DNA from: DASUPK01 sp963800285
GTDB taxonomy: Bacteria > Actinomycetota > Thermoleophilia > Solirubrobacterales > 70-9
Direction of reading: 5' to 3'
Length of the DNA stretch: 64,000 nt
Assembly: GCA_963800285.1 (NCBI GenBank)
Contig: CAWDAL010000029.1
Coordinates: 1-64,000 of the forward strand
The notes beneath the pieces are model-generated. The model had not been told where the DNA came from, searched no databases, and saw nothing but the letters and a program-made list of their open reading frames with translations. Positions 22,980 to 32,424 of the stretch are shown here, piece after piece. Both the position numbers and the translations under genes were made by a program. Numbering within the stretch: the stretch's first letter is position 1; the number at the start of each line of letters is the position of its first letter.

Positions 22980-23339
22980 TCAGATCTCGACCGGCTCCGC
23001 CGTGAGGTCGCCCCCGGCGTCGCCGGTGTTGACCGTCTCCCGTGGCTCGATGACGAGCACGTGTGCCTCCTCGTCGGCCTTGGGGCAGTGCTCGACGCCC
23101 CGCGGCACGACGAACAGCTCACCCGGGTCGAGCTCGATGTCCCGATCGCGAAGCTGGATCGTCAGATGCCCCTTGAGCACCATGAAGAAGTCATCTGTCT
23201 CGTCGTGCTTGTGCCAGACGAATTCGCCCTTGACCTTGACGACGATCAGCTTGTAGTCGTTCAGGTAGCCGACGATGCCCGGCGCCCAAAGCTCCTGCAG
23301 CATCCCTAGCTTTTCCTCGAGGTTGGCCTTGTCGTTCAT
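22980..23339 (-). CDS. Cupin-domain protein
   Basis: 119 residues. Both cupin motifs are visible: GEFVWHKHDETDDFFMVLKG and PGELFVVPRGVEHCP, giving the His/His/Glu/His metal set. A small single-cupin of the type that isomerises sugars or binds small ligands; substrate unknown. Convergent with the dnaC-like gene and divergent from purA. Confidence 0.8.
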   Translation of the reverse strand: MNDKANLEEKLGMLQELWAPGIVGYLNDYKLIVVKVKGEFVWHKHDETDDFFMVLKGHLTIQLRDRDIELDPGELFVVPRGVEHCPKADEEAHVLVIEPRETVNTGDAGGDLTAEPVEI

Positions 23340-23378
23340 TCACGCCTCCTTGTCCGTTCAGTCAGCCTACGTCTAGCT

Positions 23379-23384
23379 CATAAT
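23379..23384 (+). promoter_or_regulatory. -10 element (CATAAT) before purA
   Basis: CATAAT, one mismatch from the consensus, ends 9 nt before the purA ATG. No Shine-Dalgarno sequence fits in the gap, pointing to a leaderless mRNA. Confidence 0.5.
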
Positions 23385-23393
23385 CCCCTGGTC

Positions 23394-24704
<1,311 letters not shown>

Positions 24705-25427
24705 CTAGGCGAGAGCTCCCGTGCTGCGCATCCCGTGCTCGCCGAGGTTGGGAATCAACCCCTCCTCGACGCCCTTCTCCTCGCCGCGGCGAAGCATCCG
24801 CAGGCCGAGGATCGTCGCCGCCAGGGTCGCGGTGACCCCGAGGCTGGCCTGGACGCTGAGCAGGCCCTGCCGGGTCCAGTAGACGTCGCGCAGGTCGAGG
24901 AGCAGCGCGGCCTCGTCCATGGTCAGGCCCATGCCGACCCCGAAGGGGACCGCCAGCGCCGACTCGACTCGCTCGTTCTGGGTGGTCAGAGCGCCGACCC
25001 CCGAGCCGAAGGCGAGGACGATGCCCGGCACGAAGTGATGGATGTGGCGGCCGCTGACGTGGATGTCTCCCGAGGGCCACCAGGACTGCCGTATCCCCCA
25101 GGTTGCGAGCCGCGCGAAGGCGAACGCTCCCAGGAACCCCTGCAGGATGTTGAAGAGCACGGTCTCGTGATGGGGCGTGGCGATGATCCCGCGGCGGGCG
25201 ACGGCCAGGGTGTCGAGGGTCGCCTGGCCGGCCGCGTCGACCAGGTTGTCCGGGGTCTCGGCGTCCTTGCTCTCCCGCCGCCTCCTCGCCATGCGCAGGA
25301 GCTCGCCCGTGACCAGCGTCCCGAGGGCGCCCGCGGCGAACACCGCCAGGCCGACCGTGACGCGCTCGGCCCTGCGCTCGCTCCTCACCGCCGCAAGCCG
25401 GCTTCGCTTTCGGGTCGTCCTTCGCAT
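24705..25427 (-). CDS. Uncharacterised integral membrane protein
   Basis: 240 residues. Basic N-terminus, then predicted membrane segments (VGLAVFAAGALGTLVTG; NILQGFLGAFAFARLATW; HFVPGIVLAFGSGVGAL; TATLAATILGLRML). A conserved-looking HIHHF motif follows a hydrophilic loop and may bind metal or form an active site; DEAALLLDLRDVYW is another conserved-looking stretch. I recognise this as a recurring actinobacterial membrane-protein type without known function. Confidence 0.6.
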   Translation of the reverse strand: MRRTTRKRSRLAAVRSERRAERVTVGLAVFAAGALGTLVTGELLRMARRRRESKDAETPDNLVDAAGQATLDTLAVARRGIIATPHHETVLFNILQGFLGAFAFARLATWGIRQSWWPSGDIHVSGRHIHHFVPGIVLAFGSGVGALTTQNERVESALAVPFGVGMGLTMDEAALLLDLRDVYWTRQGLLSVQASLGVTATLAATILGLRMLRRGEEKGVEEGLIPNLGEHGMRSTGALA

Positions 25428-25552
25428 TGGTGGCGCATGCTAGCCCGGCCGGGTTTGCGGACCCGCAAATAGGGCAGGAATTCGGCGTTGTGCAGCCAAA
25501 TCCGCAGTTTCCACTGACACGGAGGTCCGCATCGGGCAATAAGGTTGCTGCC

Positions 25553-25648
25553 ATGCGCAGGTTGCTCGCCCCCGTGAACGTCGGCGTCAGCGCCGCCCGG
25601 CACGTCCTCTGGTACCTGAGCTACCACGCAGGCCCGCGCCAGCCCTAG
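25553..25648 (+). CDS. Possible 31-residue leader or small ORF before the GlsB-family gene
   Basis: ATG at 25553 encodes a short peptide whose TAG stop (25646-25648) is immediately followed by the ATG of the next gene. The stop-start abutment would allow translational coupling. The peptide has no recognised domain and no clear ribosome-binding site, so it may be chance. Confidence 0.25.
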   Translation: MRRLLAPVNVGVSAARHVLWYLSYHAGPRQP

Positions 25649-25903
25649 ATGGGAATCATCGCCTGGATCATCCTGGGCCTCTTCGCCGGCACCATCGCGC
25701 GCGCGCTGATCCCGGGCCGCACCGAGCCGGGCGGCTGCATCGGCACCACCGCGGTCGGCATCCTCGGCGCCCTGCTCGGCGGCTTCCTGGCCAGTGCGAT
25801 CGGGGTGGGCCACATCCACGACTTCTTCAACCTCGGGACCTGGCTGATCGCAATCGGCGGCTCGATCATCCTGCTGCTGATCATCCGCGCGGTCGCGCGC
25901 TGA
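25649..25903 (+). CDS. GlsB/YeaQ/YmgE-family small membrane protein
   Basis: 84 residues, two to three hydrophobic segments with the family pattern GIIAWIILGLFAGTIARALI, GGCIGTTAVGILGALLGGFL and a C-terminal IGGSIILLLIIRAVAR. These are stress-associated inner-membrane proteins of unknown biochemical role. No Shine-Dalgarno sequence; see the small ORF that abuts its start. Confidence 0.85.
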   Translation: MGIIAWIILGLFAGTIARALIPGRTEPGGCIGTTAVGILGALLGGFLASAIGVGHIHDFFNLGTWLIAIGGSIILLLIIRAVAR

Positions 25904-25912
25904 TCCGGCGCC

Positions 25913-27385
25913 TCAGGGCTGGCAGCTGCGGGTCCGGTCTCCGGCGCTCGCGCCCGGGCAGCTGTCACGGCCCCCGCCGCCCCTGATGCGGTCCGCTCCG
26001 CGGCCGCCCACCAGGGCGTCGCGGCCGGCGCCACCGCTGATCACGTCCCGTCCGGGGCCCGTGCAGATTCGATCCCTCCCCGGGCCTCCGGCGACGCGGT
26101 CGCGCCCGGCGCCGGTGGCGATCACATCGGGGCCGAAGCTGCCGTGCAGGACATCGCGACCGGGCGTCCCGAGCACCGTCGCGGTCCGGCCGGCGCAGCG
26201 GATTCGCTTCGGGCGATCCGTTCCGATCCGGTCGATCTCCGAGCGGTAGGTGGCGAAGGCGGGCTTCTCCGAGTAATCGTCGCGCAGCAGTCCGACCGCG
26301 TCGAAGAGGTCGGCGCCGTTCGAGACGTTGTCGCGCAGGTTGAACCAGCGGTAGTCGGTCACGCCGAGCGTCCCGGAGTAGCGATGCACGGCATCCAGGG
26401 TCGAGCGCAGCGCCAGGTCCTGGTCGGGCTCCGTGCGAGCGAGGTTGGTCGCATAGCCGTTCTCCGTCACCCAGAGGTCCACGTCCGCTCCGAACCCGCC
26501 CAGGGGCAGGTAGCAGCCGCGCAGCAGGGTGAGTGCCTCGATCGTGTCGTTGCCGGCCGCCGCCGGCGTCGAGACCGGTGGGAAGACCAGCCCGGGATAG
26601 ATCTGCAGCCCGACGTAGTCGAGCGCTCTCCGGAACTCGGGCGTGGCCAGCGACCCGAGCTGGCGCCAGAACTCCGCGTCCGCGGTCGGCACCCAGCGCC
26701 AGGCGAATGAGAAACCGAGCTCGACGTCGGGCCGGCCGATCCGGTCGAGCTCCTTGCGGGCCGTGCTCACACCGGTGACGATCGCCTGCAGCACGCCGGG
26801 GTAGGGCCCGTCGGACGTGTTCGGGGAGACGGGGAAGTTCGCCTCGTTCGTGATGGTCAGCGCCTTCACCGATGGGCGCTTGCCGAGGATCCGCGCGGCG
26901 GTCTTCACGTAGTCAGCCCATGCCGCCAGATCGCCCTCCTGGCCGGCGGCGGGGTGATAGCGGACCTGGAGCTCGGAGTCGAACCCCGCCTTTGCGTAGT
27001 CGTCGACCAGCGCGGCGTAGCGCCGCACTCCCGCCGCGCCGTCGGACAGCAGCATCCGGTTGAGGCGCAGGACCAGCTGCCGCCGCCCCGGGCGTAGACG
27101 GCCCAGGGCGGCCTTTGCGGCTGCCGGATCCTCCGGCATCGGCTGGCCCTGTGCGACGCCGGCGCTCCCAGCGGGGAGCGGGGTGATGCCGAAGCGGAGC
27201 CGGTGCGCGGGCGCGCTCACGGGCGGCGCTGCCGCGGAGAGGCAGAGATCGGCCGGCAGCCCCGCCCTGGCTGCGGCCGGGCCGGCGGCTCCACTCCCGG
27301 GGCCCGACAGGCCGAGGGCCAGAGCGAGCGCCAAGGCCAGCGGCCCCGCCGCCTTCACCCCGCCGCGCGCTGCTCCCTCCGACAT
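25913..27385 (-). CDS. Secreted clan GH-A-like glycosidase with C-terminal RTX-type repeats
   Basis: 490 residues. Hydrophobic N-terminal segment (about 13-30) acts as signal peptide or anchor. The body fits a TIM-barrel glycoside hydrolase: LTITNEANFP with candidate acid/base Glu181 after Asn180, and DLWVTENGYAT with candidate nucleophile Glu308, the clan GH-A layout. Residues about 404-475 are glycine/aspartate nonapeptide-like repeats (GGPGRDRI, GGAGRDAL, GGRGADRI) as in RTX calcium-binding rolls, ending in a Cys-containing tail. Substrate unknown. RTX-like repeats in a Gram-positive-lineage secreted enzyme are noteworthy. It lies next to tRNA-Lys with no operon partner. Confidence 0.65.
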   Translation of the reverse strand: MSEGAARGGVKAAGPLALALALALGLSGPGSGAAGPAAARAGLPADLCLSAAAPPVSAPAHRLRFGITPLPAGSAGVAQGQPMPEDPAAAKAALGRLRPGRRQLVLRLNRMLLSDGAAGVRRYAALVDDYAKAGFDSELQVRYHPAAGQEGDLAAWADYVKTAARILGKRPSVKALTITNEANFPVSPNTSDGPYPGVLQAIVTGVSTARKELDRIGRPDVELGFSFAWRWVPTADAEFWRQLGSLATPEFRRALDYVGLQIYPGLVFPPVSTPAAAGNDTIEALTLLRGCYLPLGGFGADVDLWVTENGYATNLARTEPDQDLALRSTLDAVHRYSGTLGVTDYRWFNLRDNVSNGADLFDAVGLLRDDYSEKPAFATYRSEIDRIGTDRPKRIRCAGRTATVLGTPGRDVLHGSFGPDVIATGAGRDRVAGGPGRDRICTGPGRDVISGGAGRDALVGGRGADRIRGGGGRDSCPGASAGDRTRSCQP

Positions 27386-27389
27386 CGAA

Positions 27390-27462
27390 TGGGCCGTGCA
27401 GGGATCGAACCTGCGACCTTGAGATTAAGAGTCTCCTGCTCTACCAGCTGAGCTAACGGCCC
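27390..27462 (-). tRNA. tRNA-Lys (CTT)
   Basis: Read on the minus strand: acceptor GGGCCGT pairs with ACGGCCC, D-arm TAGCTCAGCTGGTAGAGC, anticodon loop CTCTTAA (anticodon CTT), T-loop GGTTCGATCC. The discriminator is A and CCA is not encoded. The anticodon stem has a probable G-A mismatch at its outer pair. Confidence 0.95.
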
Positions 27463-27499
27463 TGATGGAGCGGGGAATTATAGGAAGCGCCGCGAGGAG

Positions 27500-28348
27500 C
27501 TAGAGCCCGCCCGTGCCGAGGCCGTTGAGCGGGTTGGCGCCGCCCGTGCCGCCGGTCGCTCCCCCGCCGGTCGCTCCCCCGGCGCCCTGGGTCTGCTGCT
27601 GCTTGGCGAGCTGCTTGATGGCGGCCTGGAGCTGCTGGCCCAGCTGCTTGAACTGCTTCACCTGGCCCGCGACCTGGGAGGCGTTGCCGCCCTTCGCCGT
27701 CTTGGCCTGAGCCGCCGCCTGGTCGCCGCCCTTGGTGTCGCCGGCGAGGTAGAGGTACTGGGCGAGGGTCAGGTAGGAGTTGGCGTTGACGGTCTTCGGC
27801 TGCTTCGAGATCCGGACCTGCTGTGCCTGCGCGGCGCTCTTCCAGTCGTCGACGGCCGCGTTCACGTCCGTGAGCGCCTCCGTCTGGCTCGTGTCGCTGC
27901 GAGCCTGCGAGAAGTCGATTCGCGCGAGCAGGTCGAAGACGTTGAGCGCGTACACCGCGGTCGCGGGGGCGACGTTCCCCGTGCTGGCCTTCACGTACTT
28001 GTTCCAGGCGTCAGCCGCCTCTCGCAGGTGCTGCACGCCGTCGCTGGTGGGCACGCCGTTGCTGTCGGTGTTCGAGTTGGCGGCGGAGTAGTGAAGCCGG
28101 ACCAGGTCGCCCATCGCGGTCGTGTCGTTCGGGTTGGCGGCGAGCTTCGCCTCCGCCGCGCTGATGTCGCCGTCGAAGGCCGTCGAGCTCGAACCGCCGC
28201 CCCCGCCGAAGAGATCGCTGAAGCTGAATCCGCCTCCGCCGGTGCCGACGCCGAGGAAGACGAAGCTGATTGCGAAGATCAGGGCGAGGCCGCCGAAGAC
28301 CACGCGGACGACGCGCCGGCGACGGGGCGTTTGCAGGTCGAAGAGCAC
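27500..28348 (-). CDS. Membrane-anchored TPR-like hypothetical protein
   Basis: 282 residues. Basic N-terminus, one membrane helix (VVFGGLALIFAISFVFLGVG), a Gly/Ser linker, then helical segments resembling tetratricopeptide repeats (AEAKLAANPNDTTAMGDLVR; YLTLAQYLYLAGDTKGGDQA), ending in a Gln-rich helix and a Gly/Ala tail. Likely a scaffold outside the membrane. Downstream of tatC in the same direction; GTG start with a TACGCT hexamer 6 nt upstream suggests its own leaderless transcript. Confidence 0.6.
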   Translation of the reverse strand: MLFDLQTPRRRRVVRVVFGGLALIFAISFVFLGVGTGGGGFSFSDLFGGGGGSSSTAFDGDISAAEAKLAANPNDTTAMGDLVRLHYSAANSNTDSNGVPTSDGVQHLREAADAWNKYVKASTGNVAPATAVYALNVFDLLARIDFSQARSDTSQTEALTDVNAAVDDWKSAAQAQQVRISKQPKTVNANSYLTLAQYLYLAGDTKGGDQAAAQAKTAKGGNASQVAGQVKQFKQLGQQLQAAIKQLAKQQQTQGAGGATGGGATGGTGGANPLNGLGTGGL

Positions 28349-28354
28349 GGCGGA

Positions 28355-28360
28355 AGCGTA
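28355..28360 (-). promoter_or_regulatory. -10-like TACGCT before the TPR-like gene
   Basis: TACGCT (complement strand) ends 6 nt before GTG 28348; part of the recurrent short-spacing pattern. Confidence 0.35.
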
Positions 28361-28379
28361 GAGGGTTGCGGTACGGCGC

Positions 28380-29165
28380 CTAGGCCGCCCCGCTGGGCGG
28401 CGGCTCGGAGATGGTGATGTCGCGATCGACCGCTCCTTCAGGCGGCCTGCCGAACCTGCGAGCGACCAAGACGCTGATCTCGTAAAGCGCGATCAGCGGC
28501 GCCGCTTCGATCAGCATCGTCACCGGGTCGGTGCCGGGGAGGAGCATGGCGATCACGAGCAGGACCACGTACGCGTAGCGCCGGTTCTGCGAGAGCTGCT
28601 CGGGGCTGAGGATCCCGAGGCGGGTGATCGCCAGGATCCCGATCGGCAGCTGGAAGATCAGCCCCATCACCGCCAGCGTGAGGGTGAAGAAGCCGTAGTA
28701 GTCCTTCGCCCTGATCTGGATGTTGAACTGCTGGTCGTTGAAGTTGAGGAGGAATTTGGTCGCGGCGGGCAGCACGACGAAATAGCCGAAAACGACACCG
28801 GCAACGAACAGGACCGGGACGCCCATCAGGAACGGCACGACCACGCGCTTCTCCCGGGTCGTCAGCGCGGGCAGGATGAAGGCGTAGACCTGGTAGAGGA
28901 TCACCGGCAGCGAGATCACCAGCGCCGCATACGCGGCGATCGTCACCGTCGTGGTGAAGGGCTCGGCGACGCCGAACGTGATCGGCGTCTTGTCGCCGGG
29001 CAGCGGCGCGTTGGCGATGTCGAGCAGCCGGTCGTTCTGCCAGAAGCAGAGCCCGAAGGCGACCGAGTACGCGATTATCGAAACGACGATGCGCGTGCGA
29101 AGCTCGTCGAGATGCTCGACGAGCGTGAGCCGGTCCTCGAAGTCGACCGGCCGTAGCCGGGCCAC
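28380..29165 (-). CDS. tatC: Sec-independent protein translocase TatC
   Basis: 261 residues, six membrane segments. Family motifs: LVEHLDELRTRI at the N-terminus and TREKRVVVPFLMGVPVLF before the third helix, with FQLPIGILAITRLGIL and AMLLPGTDPVTMLIEAAPL further on. Forms the Tat receptor with TatA; the Rieske subunit at 33942 is a likely client. 3 nt downstream of tatA, so co-transcribed. Confidence 0.95.
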   Translation of the reverse strand: MARLRPVDFEDRLTLVEHLDELRTRIVVSIIAYSVAFGLCFWQNDRLLDIANAPLPGDKTPITFGVAEPFTTTVTIAAYAALVISLPVILYQVYAFILPALTTREKRVVVPFLMGVPVLFVAGVVFGYFVVLPAATKFLLNFNDQQFNIQIRAKDYYGFFTLTLAVMGLIFQLPIGILAITRLGILSPEQLSQNRRYAYVVLLVIAMLLPGTDPVTMLIEAAPLIALYEISVLVARRFGRPPEGAVDRDITISEPPPSGAA

Positions 29166-29168
29166 TGC

Positions 29169-29462
29169 CTAGGCCTTGTTCTCGGTGACGATCTCGCCCT
29201 CGACTGGCTCCGCCGGGCTCTCAGCAGCTGCCTGCTGCGGCGCCGGTTGCGGCTGGCTCACCTGTGCCTGCTGGCTCGCCTGCAGCTCGCGCTTCTTCTC
29301 CTCGGGGGAATCGTTGTCGCTGTCCCCGGAGAGGGAGTTCTTGAACTCGCGGATGCCATGTCCCATCGACTTGCCGAGCTCCGGAAGACGCTTCGGCCCG
29401 AAGATGATCAGGACGATGATGAGAACGACTGCTATCTCGAGAGGTCCCACATTGGGAAGCAT
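29169..29462 (-). CDS. tatA: Twin-arginine translocase pore subunit TatA
   Basis: 97 residues: single N-terminal helix (PLEIAVVLIIVLIIFG), the PKRLPELGKSMGHGIREFK amphipathic helix, and a Gln/Pro-rich acidic tail. Only one TatA/B-type gene is seen here, as in minimal TatAC systems, although a TatB could be elsewhere. Confidence 0.93.
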   Translation of the reverse strand: MLPNVGPLEIAVVLIIVLIIFGPKRLPELGKSMGHGIREFKNSLSGDSDNDSPEEKKRELQASQQAQVSQPQPAPQQAAAESPAEPVEGEIVTENKA

Positions 29463-29469
29463 TGTGCGG

Positions 29470-29475
29470 ATGTTA
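29470..29475 (-). promoter_or_regulatory. -10 element (TAACAT) before tatA
   Basis: TAACAT on the minus strand ends 7 nt before the tatA ATG, consistent with leaderless transcription of tatAC. Confidence 0.45.
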
Positions 29476-29515
29476 GCGGCAGGTGGGCCATCCTCCGCCA
29501 GCGTTTACCCAACGG

Positions 29516-30094
29516 CTATTTGCGGACGCGCTCGCGGAAGTTCAGGTAGAAGCGGCTGGCGGTCGGCTCGGCCTGTCCCTGGTACTTGCTGCCGGCCTCC
29601 TGCGCCCCGTAGGCGTGCTCGACGGGGGCGTCCATGCGCATGAACGAGATCTGGCCGATCGGCATGCCGTGGTAGATCGTGATCGGCAGGTTGGCGAGAT
29701 TCGAGAGCTCCAGCGTGAGGTTGCCCTCAAAGCCGGGGTCGACGAATCCCGCCGTCGAGTGGATCACCAGGCCGAGGCGGCCGAGCGAGCTCTTGCCCTC
29801 GAGCCGGGCGACGAGATCGTCGGGGAGGCGCACCCGCTCCAGCGTCTGGCCGAGGACGAACTCGCCGGGGTGCAGTACGAAGGGCTCCTCGTCCTCGACC
29901 GTGACCAGCTCGGTCAGGTTCTCCATCGGCTCCCGAACGTCGATGTACGGATAGCGGGAGTTGTTGAAGACGCGGAAGCTGCGGTCGACCCGCATGTCGA
30001 CGCTGGAGGGCTGCACCAGCGTCTCGTCATACGGGTCGAAGAGGAGGCGGCCGGCGGCGACCTCCTCCTTGATCGTGCGATCGCTGAGGACCAT
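29516..30094 (-). CDS. dcd: dCTP deaminase
   Basis: 192 residues, trimeric dUTPase-like fold. VLSDRTIKEEVAAGRL at the start, then ARLEGKSSLGRLGLVIHSTAG with catalytic/structural residues and VDPGFEGNLTLELSN. Produces dUTP (or dUMP if of the bifunctional actinobacterial/archaeal type, which sequence inspection alone cannot settle) for dTMP synthesis. Monocistronic with its own -10 element. Confidence 0.94.
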   Translation of the reverse strand: MVLSDRTIKEEVAAGRLLFDPYDETLVQPSSVDMRVDRSFRVFNNSRYPYIDVREPMENLTELVTVEDEEPFVLHPGEFVLGQTLERVRLPDDLVARLEGKSSLGRLGLVIHSTAGFVDPGFEGNLTLELSNLANLPITIYHGMPIGQISFMRMDAPVEHAYGAQEAGSKYQGQAEPTASRFYLNFRERVRK

Positions 30095-30100
30095 AGATCC

Positions 30101-30106
30101 AGTCTA
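30101..30106 (-). promoter_or_regulatory. -10 element (TAGACT) before dcd
   Basis: TAGACT on the minus strand ends 6 nt before ATG 30094, leaving no room for a Shine-Dalgarno sequence. Confidence 0.45.
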
Positions 30107-30247
30107 TTCCGGGCGTGGGCGGCTCACCCGGCGAGATTCCGGTGGATGCGGGGTATTCCGCACCCGGATCGGGGGTTATCCGCAGGCGTGAAATCACTCA
30201 CTTTTGGCCTAAAGATCCTGGCCGCAACTCCCGATATGTCACCCACG

Positions 30248-30598
30248 ATGGGAGTTCCGAAGCGGACAAACACCGAGACCCGGATCGACACCGGCCGCAA
30301 GTCCGCCGAGGGGATGCACGCCTGCCCCAACTGCTCCTCCATCCTGGTCCAGCCGGTCAACTGGCACGAGCAGGGCGACGGCGTCTGGAACGTCGAGCTC
30401 CGCTGCCCGGAGTGCGAGTGGTGGGGCCGCGAGACCTACAACCAGTCCGAGGTCGACCGCTATGACGAGGAGCTCGATCGCGGTGGGCAGGAGCTGATCG
30501 AGGACCTCCGCTCTCTCACCCGGGCGAACATGGAGGAGGAGGCCGACCGGTTCGCAATGGCGCTGGCGAGCGACTGCATCCTTCCCGAAGACTTCTAG
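30248..30598 (+). CDS. Small zinc-ribbon protein of unknown function
   Basis: 116 residues from ATG 30248 (an in-frame ATG at 30236 is an alternative; neither has a Shine-Dalgarno sequence). CPNC and RCPECEWWG form a four-Cys zinc ribbon about 30 residues apart; the rest is an acidic helical C-terminus (RYDEELDRGGQELIEDL). I recognise it only as a recurring conserved hypothetical of this lineage; DNA/RNA or protein binding is possible. Followed by a strong intrinsic terminator. Confidence 0.7.
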   Translation: MGVPKRTNTETRIDTGRKSAEGMHACPNCSSILVQPVNWHEQGDGVWNVELRCPECEWWGRETYNQSEVDRYDEELDRGGQELIEDLRSLTRANMEEEADRFAMALASDCILPEDF

Positions 30599-30641
30599 CG
30601 CGAGTCACCAGAAGCACCACTCCAACGAGTCACCTCCCTGC

Positions 30642-30677
30642 AAGCCACCGGCCCCGTAAAGGGGTCGGTGGCTTTTT
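30642..30677 (+). terminator. Strong rho-independent terminator
   Basis: Arms AAGCCACCGGCCCC (30642-30655) and GGGGTCGGTGGCTT (30661-30674) around a 5-nt loop, followed by a T-run to 30677. Ends the zinc-ribbon transcript; the minus strand has only a weak T-run, so it is a poorer terminator for the convergent prenyl synthase gene, whose stop codon overlaps it. Confidence 0.9.
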
Positions 30678-31657
30678 CAGGCGTAGCGCTCCACCACGCC
30701 GTCGGCGACCATGCCGAGCAGCTCGCGCTCGGTGTCCGTGAAGTCCTGCGACTCGAGGATCGCCTTGGCCCGCCTGATGCCCTCCTTGGCCCGCTCGCGG
30801 ACCTCGTCCAGCGCAGGCGTCGCCGCGATCCGGTCGCAGAGGGCCTCTGCGGTCTCCTGATCGAGTCCCCGCAGCTCGGCGGACCCGAGGACCGGGTCGA
30901 GGCGGCTGGCGAGGATCAGCGGCAGGGTCACGGTGCCGTCGAGCAGGTCGGTGCCACGGGCCTTGCCGGTCCGCTCCGGCGGTCCGGTGACGTCGAGGAC
31001 ATCGTCGAGCAGCTGGAAGGCGAGGCCGATCTCGCGGCCGAAGGCGGCAAGAGCCTCGATTCCGGGCCGCCTGGAGGAGATGCGTCCCAGCCGGCAGGCC
31101 GACTCGAAGAGACGCGCGGTCTTCAGCGAGCAGCGCTCCAGGTAACGCTCCTCGGTGACCGAGGTGTCGAAGGCATCGTGGCGCTGGGCCAGCTCCCCGA
31201 GTGCCAGGGCAACCGACGCCGAGCTCAGCTCCGTCACCTCGGCCTCGCCGCCGTCGACGGCGAGCTCCGCGAAGGCGCGCGAGAAGAGCAGGTCGCCCAC
31301 GCCCACGGCGCGCTCGCGGCCCGACCTGGCGACGACCGTGGGACGTCCGCGCCGCACCGGCGCGCCGTCGAGCACGTCGTCGTGAACCAGGGTCGCCATG
31401 TGGACCATCTCCACGGCGGTGGCCACGCGCACGGCCCGGTCCCCGGCGCCGTCCCCCGCGGCCATCAGGACCAGCAGCGGCCGCATCCGCTTGCCGCCGG
31501 CGGTCAGGGTGGCCTCGGCCTCCTCGCCCAGCCTCGGGCCGTAGCCCGCGGAGAGCTCGGCGAGCCGGGCCTCGACCTGCGACATCCGCGCGGGCAGCCA
31601 GGCGCTCGCGGCGTCCATCACGGCGGTCACGGGAGGTGGCACGGAGGAGCGGGTCAT
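30677..31657 (-). CDS. Polyprenyl diphosphate synthase (menaquinone side chain)
   Basis: 326 residues. Trans-prenyltransferase fold with both Asp-rich motifs: VHDDVLDGA (first) and LLDDVLDVTG (second), plus GGKRMRPLLVLMA. Builds a long-chain polyprenyl diphosphate; position after menG suggests the menaquinone tail. The start ATG at 31657 overlaps the menG stop by 4 nt (ATGA); the longer open frame upstream is the menG gene in another frame. Confidence 0.9.
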   Translation of the reverse strand: MTRSSVPPPVTAVMDAASAWLPARMSQVEARLAELSAGYGPRLGEEAEATLTAGGKRMRPLLVLMAAGDGAGDRAVRVATAVEMVHMATLVHDDVLDGAPVRRGRPTVVARSGRERAVGVGDLLFSRAFAELAVDGGEAEVTELSSASVALALGELAQRHDAFDTSVTEERYLERCSLKTARLFESACRLGRISSRRPGIEALAAFGREIGLAFQLLDDVLDVTGPPERTGKARGTDLLDGTVTLPLILASRLDPVLGSAELRGLDQETAEALCDRIAATPALDEVRERAKEGIRRAKAILESQDFTDTERELLGMVADGVVERYA

Positions 31658-32403
31658 GGGGCCTTGGTCGCGCTGTGGATCGCGATGATCCCGCCCGCCA
31701 GCAGGAGCCAGCGGATCTCGGTGAATCCGGCGGCATCGATCATCGCCGCAAGTTGCTCGGGATCGGGGAAGGTGCGCACCGAGTCGGGGAGGTAGCTGTA
31801 GGCGTCGGGGTCGCCGGCCAGGGAGCCGATCATCGGGACCAGGCGATCGAACCAAAGGGAATAGAAGCTGGCGAGCGGCTCGCGCTGCGGCCGCGTGATC
31901 TCGAGAATCACCAGCCTTCCTCCGGGGCGCAGGACCCGGGCCATCTCGGAGAGGCCCCGCTCGAGGTCGGCGAGGTTGCGGGCGCCGAAGCCGATGGTCA
32001 CGGCGTCGAAGCTGGCGTCCCCGTAGGGCAGTTCGAGGGCGTCCGCCCAGCCGAACTCGACCGGGAGGCCCTCCTCCCCGCTCTTCCGCCGGGCGAGATC
32101 GAGCATCGGCTCGGAGAAGTCGCTGCCGACCACCCGGCCATCGGGGCCGATCCGTCGCCTCAGGGCGAGGGCGAGGTCGCCGGTGCCGGTGCAGAGGTCG
32201 AGCGCGTCGGAGCCCGGGCCGACCTGCGCCCGGTCCACCGCGCGCTCGCGCCACTGGTGGTGGAGCCCTGCGGTCATCGCCGAGTTCATCAGGTCGTAGA
32301 CCCCGGCGATCCGATCGAACATCCCGCGGACCTCGGTCGCGAACTGCTCGGAATCGCGGCTGGGCACGCCGCTCTCGGCCTCGGTGCCGGACGAGACACT
32401 CAT
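31654..32403 (-). CDS. menG: Demethylmenaquinone methyltransferase
   Basis: 249 residues, class I SAM methyltransferase of the UbiE/MenG family: MFDRIAGVYDLMNSAMTAGL, SAM loop ALDLCTGTGDLALAL, GFGARNLADLERGL and VLRPGGRLVILEITRP. Final methylation step of menaquinone synthesis. Coupled to the prenyl synthase and downstream of qcrABC, which uses menaquinol. Confidence 0.93.
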   Translation of the reverse strand: MSVSSGTEAESGVPSRDSEQFATEVRGMFDRIAGVYDLMNSAMTAGLHHQWRERAVDRAQVGPGSDALDLCTGTGDLALALRRRIGPDGRVVGSDFSEPMLDLARRKSGEEGLPVEFGWADALELPYGDASFDAVTIGFGARNLADLERGLSEMARVLRPGGRLVILEITRPQREPLASFYSLWFDRLVPMIGSLAGDPDAYSYLPDSVRTFPDPEQLAAMIDAAGFTEIRWLLLAGGIIAIHSATKAP

Positions 32404-32410
32404 CGCGCCG

Positions 32411-32416
32411 AGGTTA
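32411..32416 (-). promoter_or_regulatory. -10-like TAACCT before menG
   Basis: TAACCT on the minus strand ends 7 nt before the menG ATG, lying between qcrC and menG. May allow separate transcription of the menaquinone genes. Confidence 0.4.
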
Positions 32417-32424
32417 GTCCAGAC

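Noticed and set aside
30170..30185. TTATCCGCA as a DnaA box near 30177
   Set aside because: A single near-match far from the replication genes, with no cluster.
31658..32254. N-terminal extension of the prenyl synthase
   Set aside because: It overlaps menG in another frame, and the ATG at 31657 gives a normal-length enzyme coupled through ATGA.
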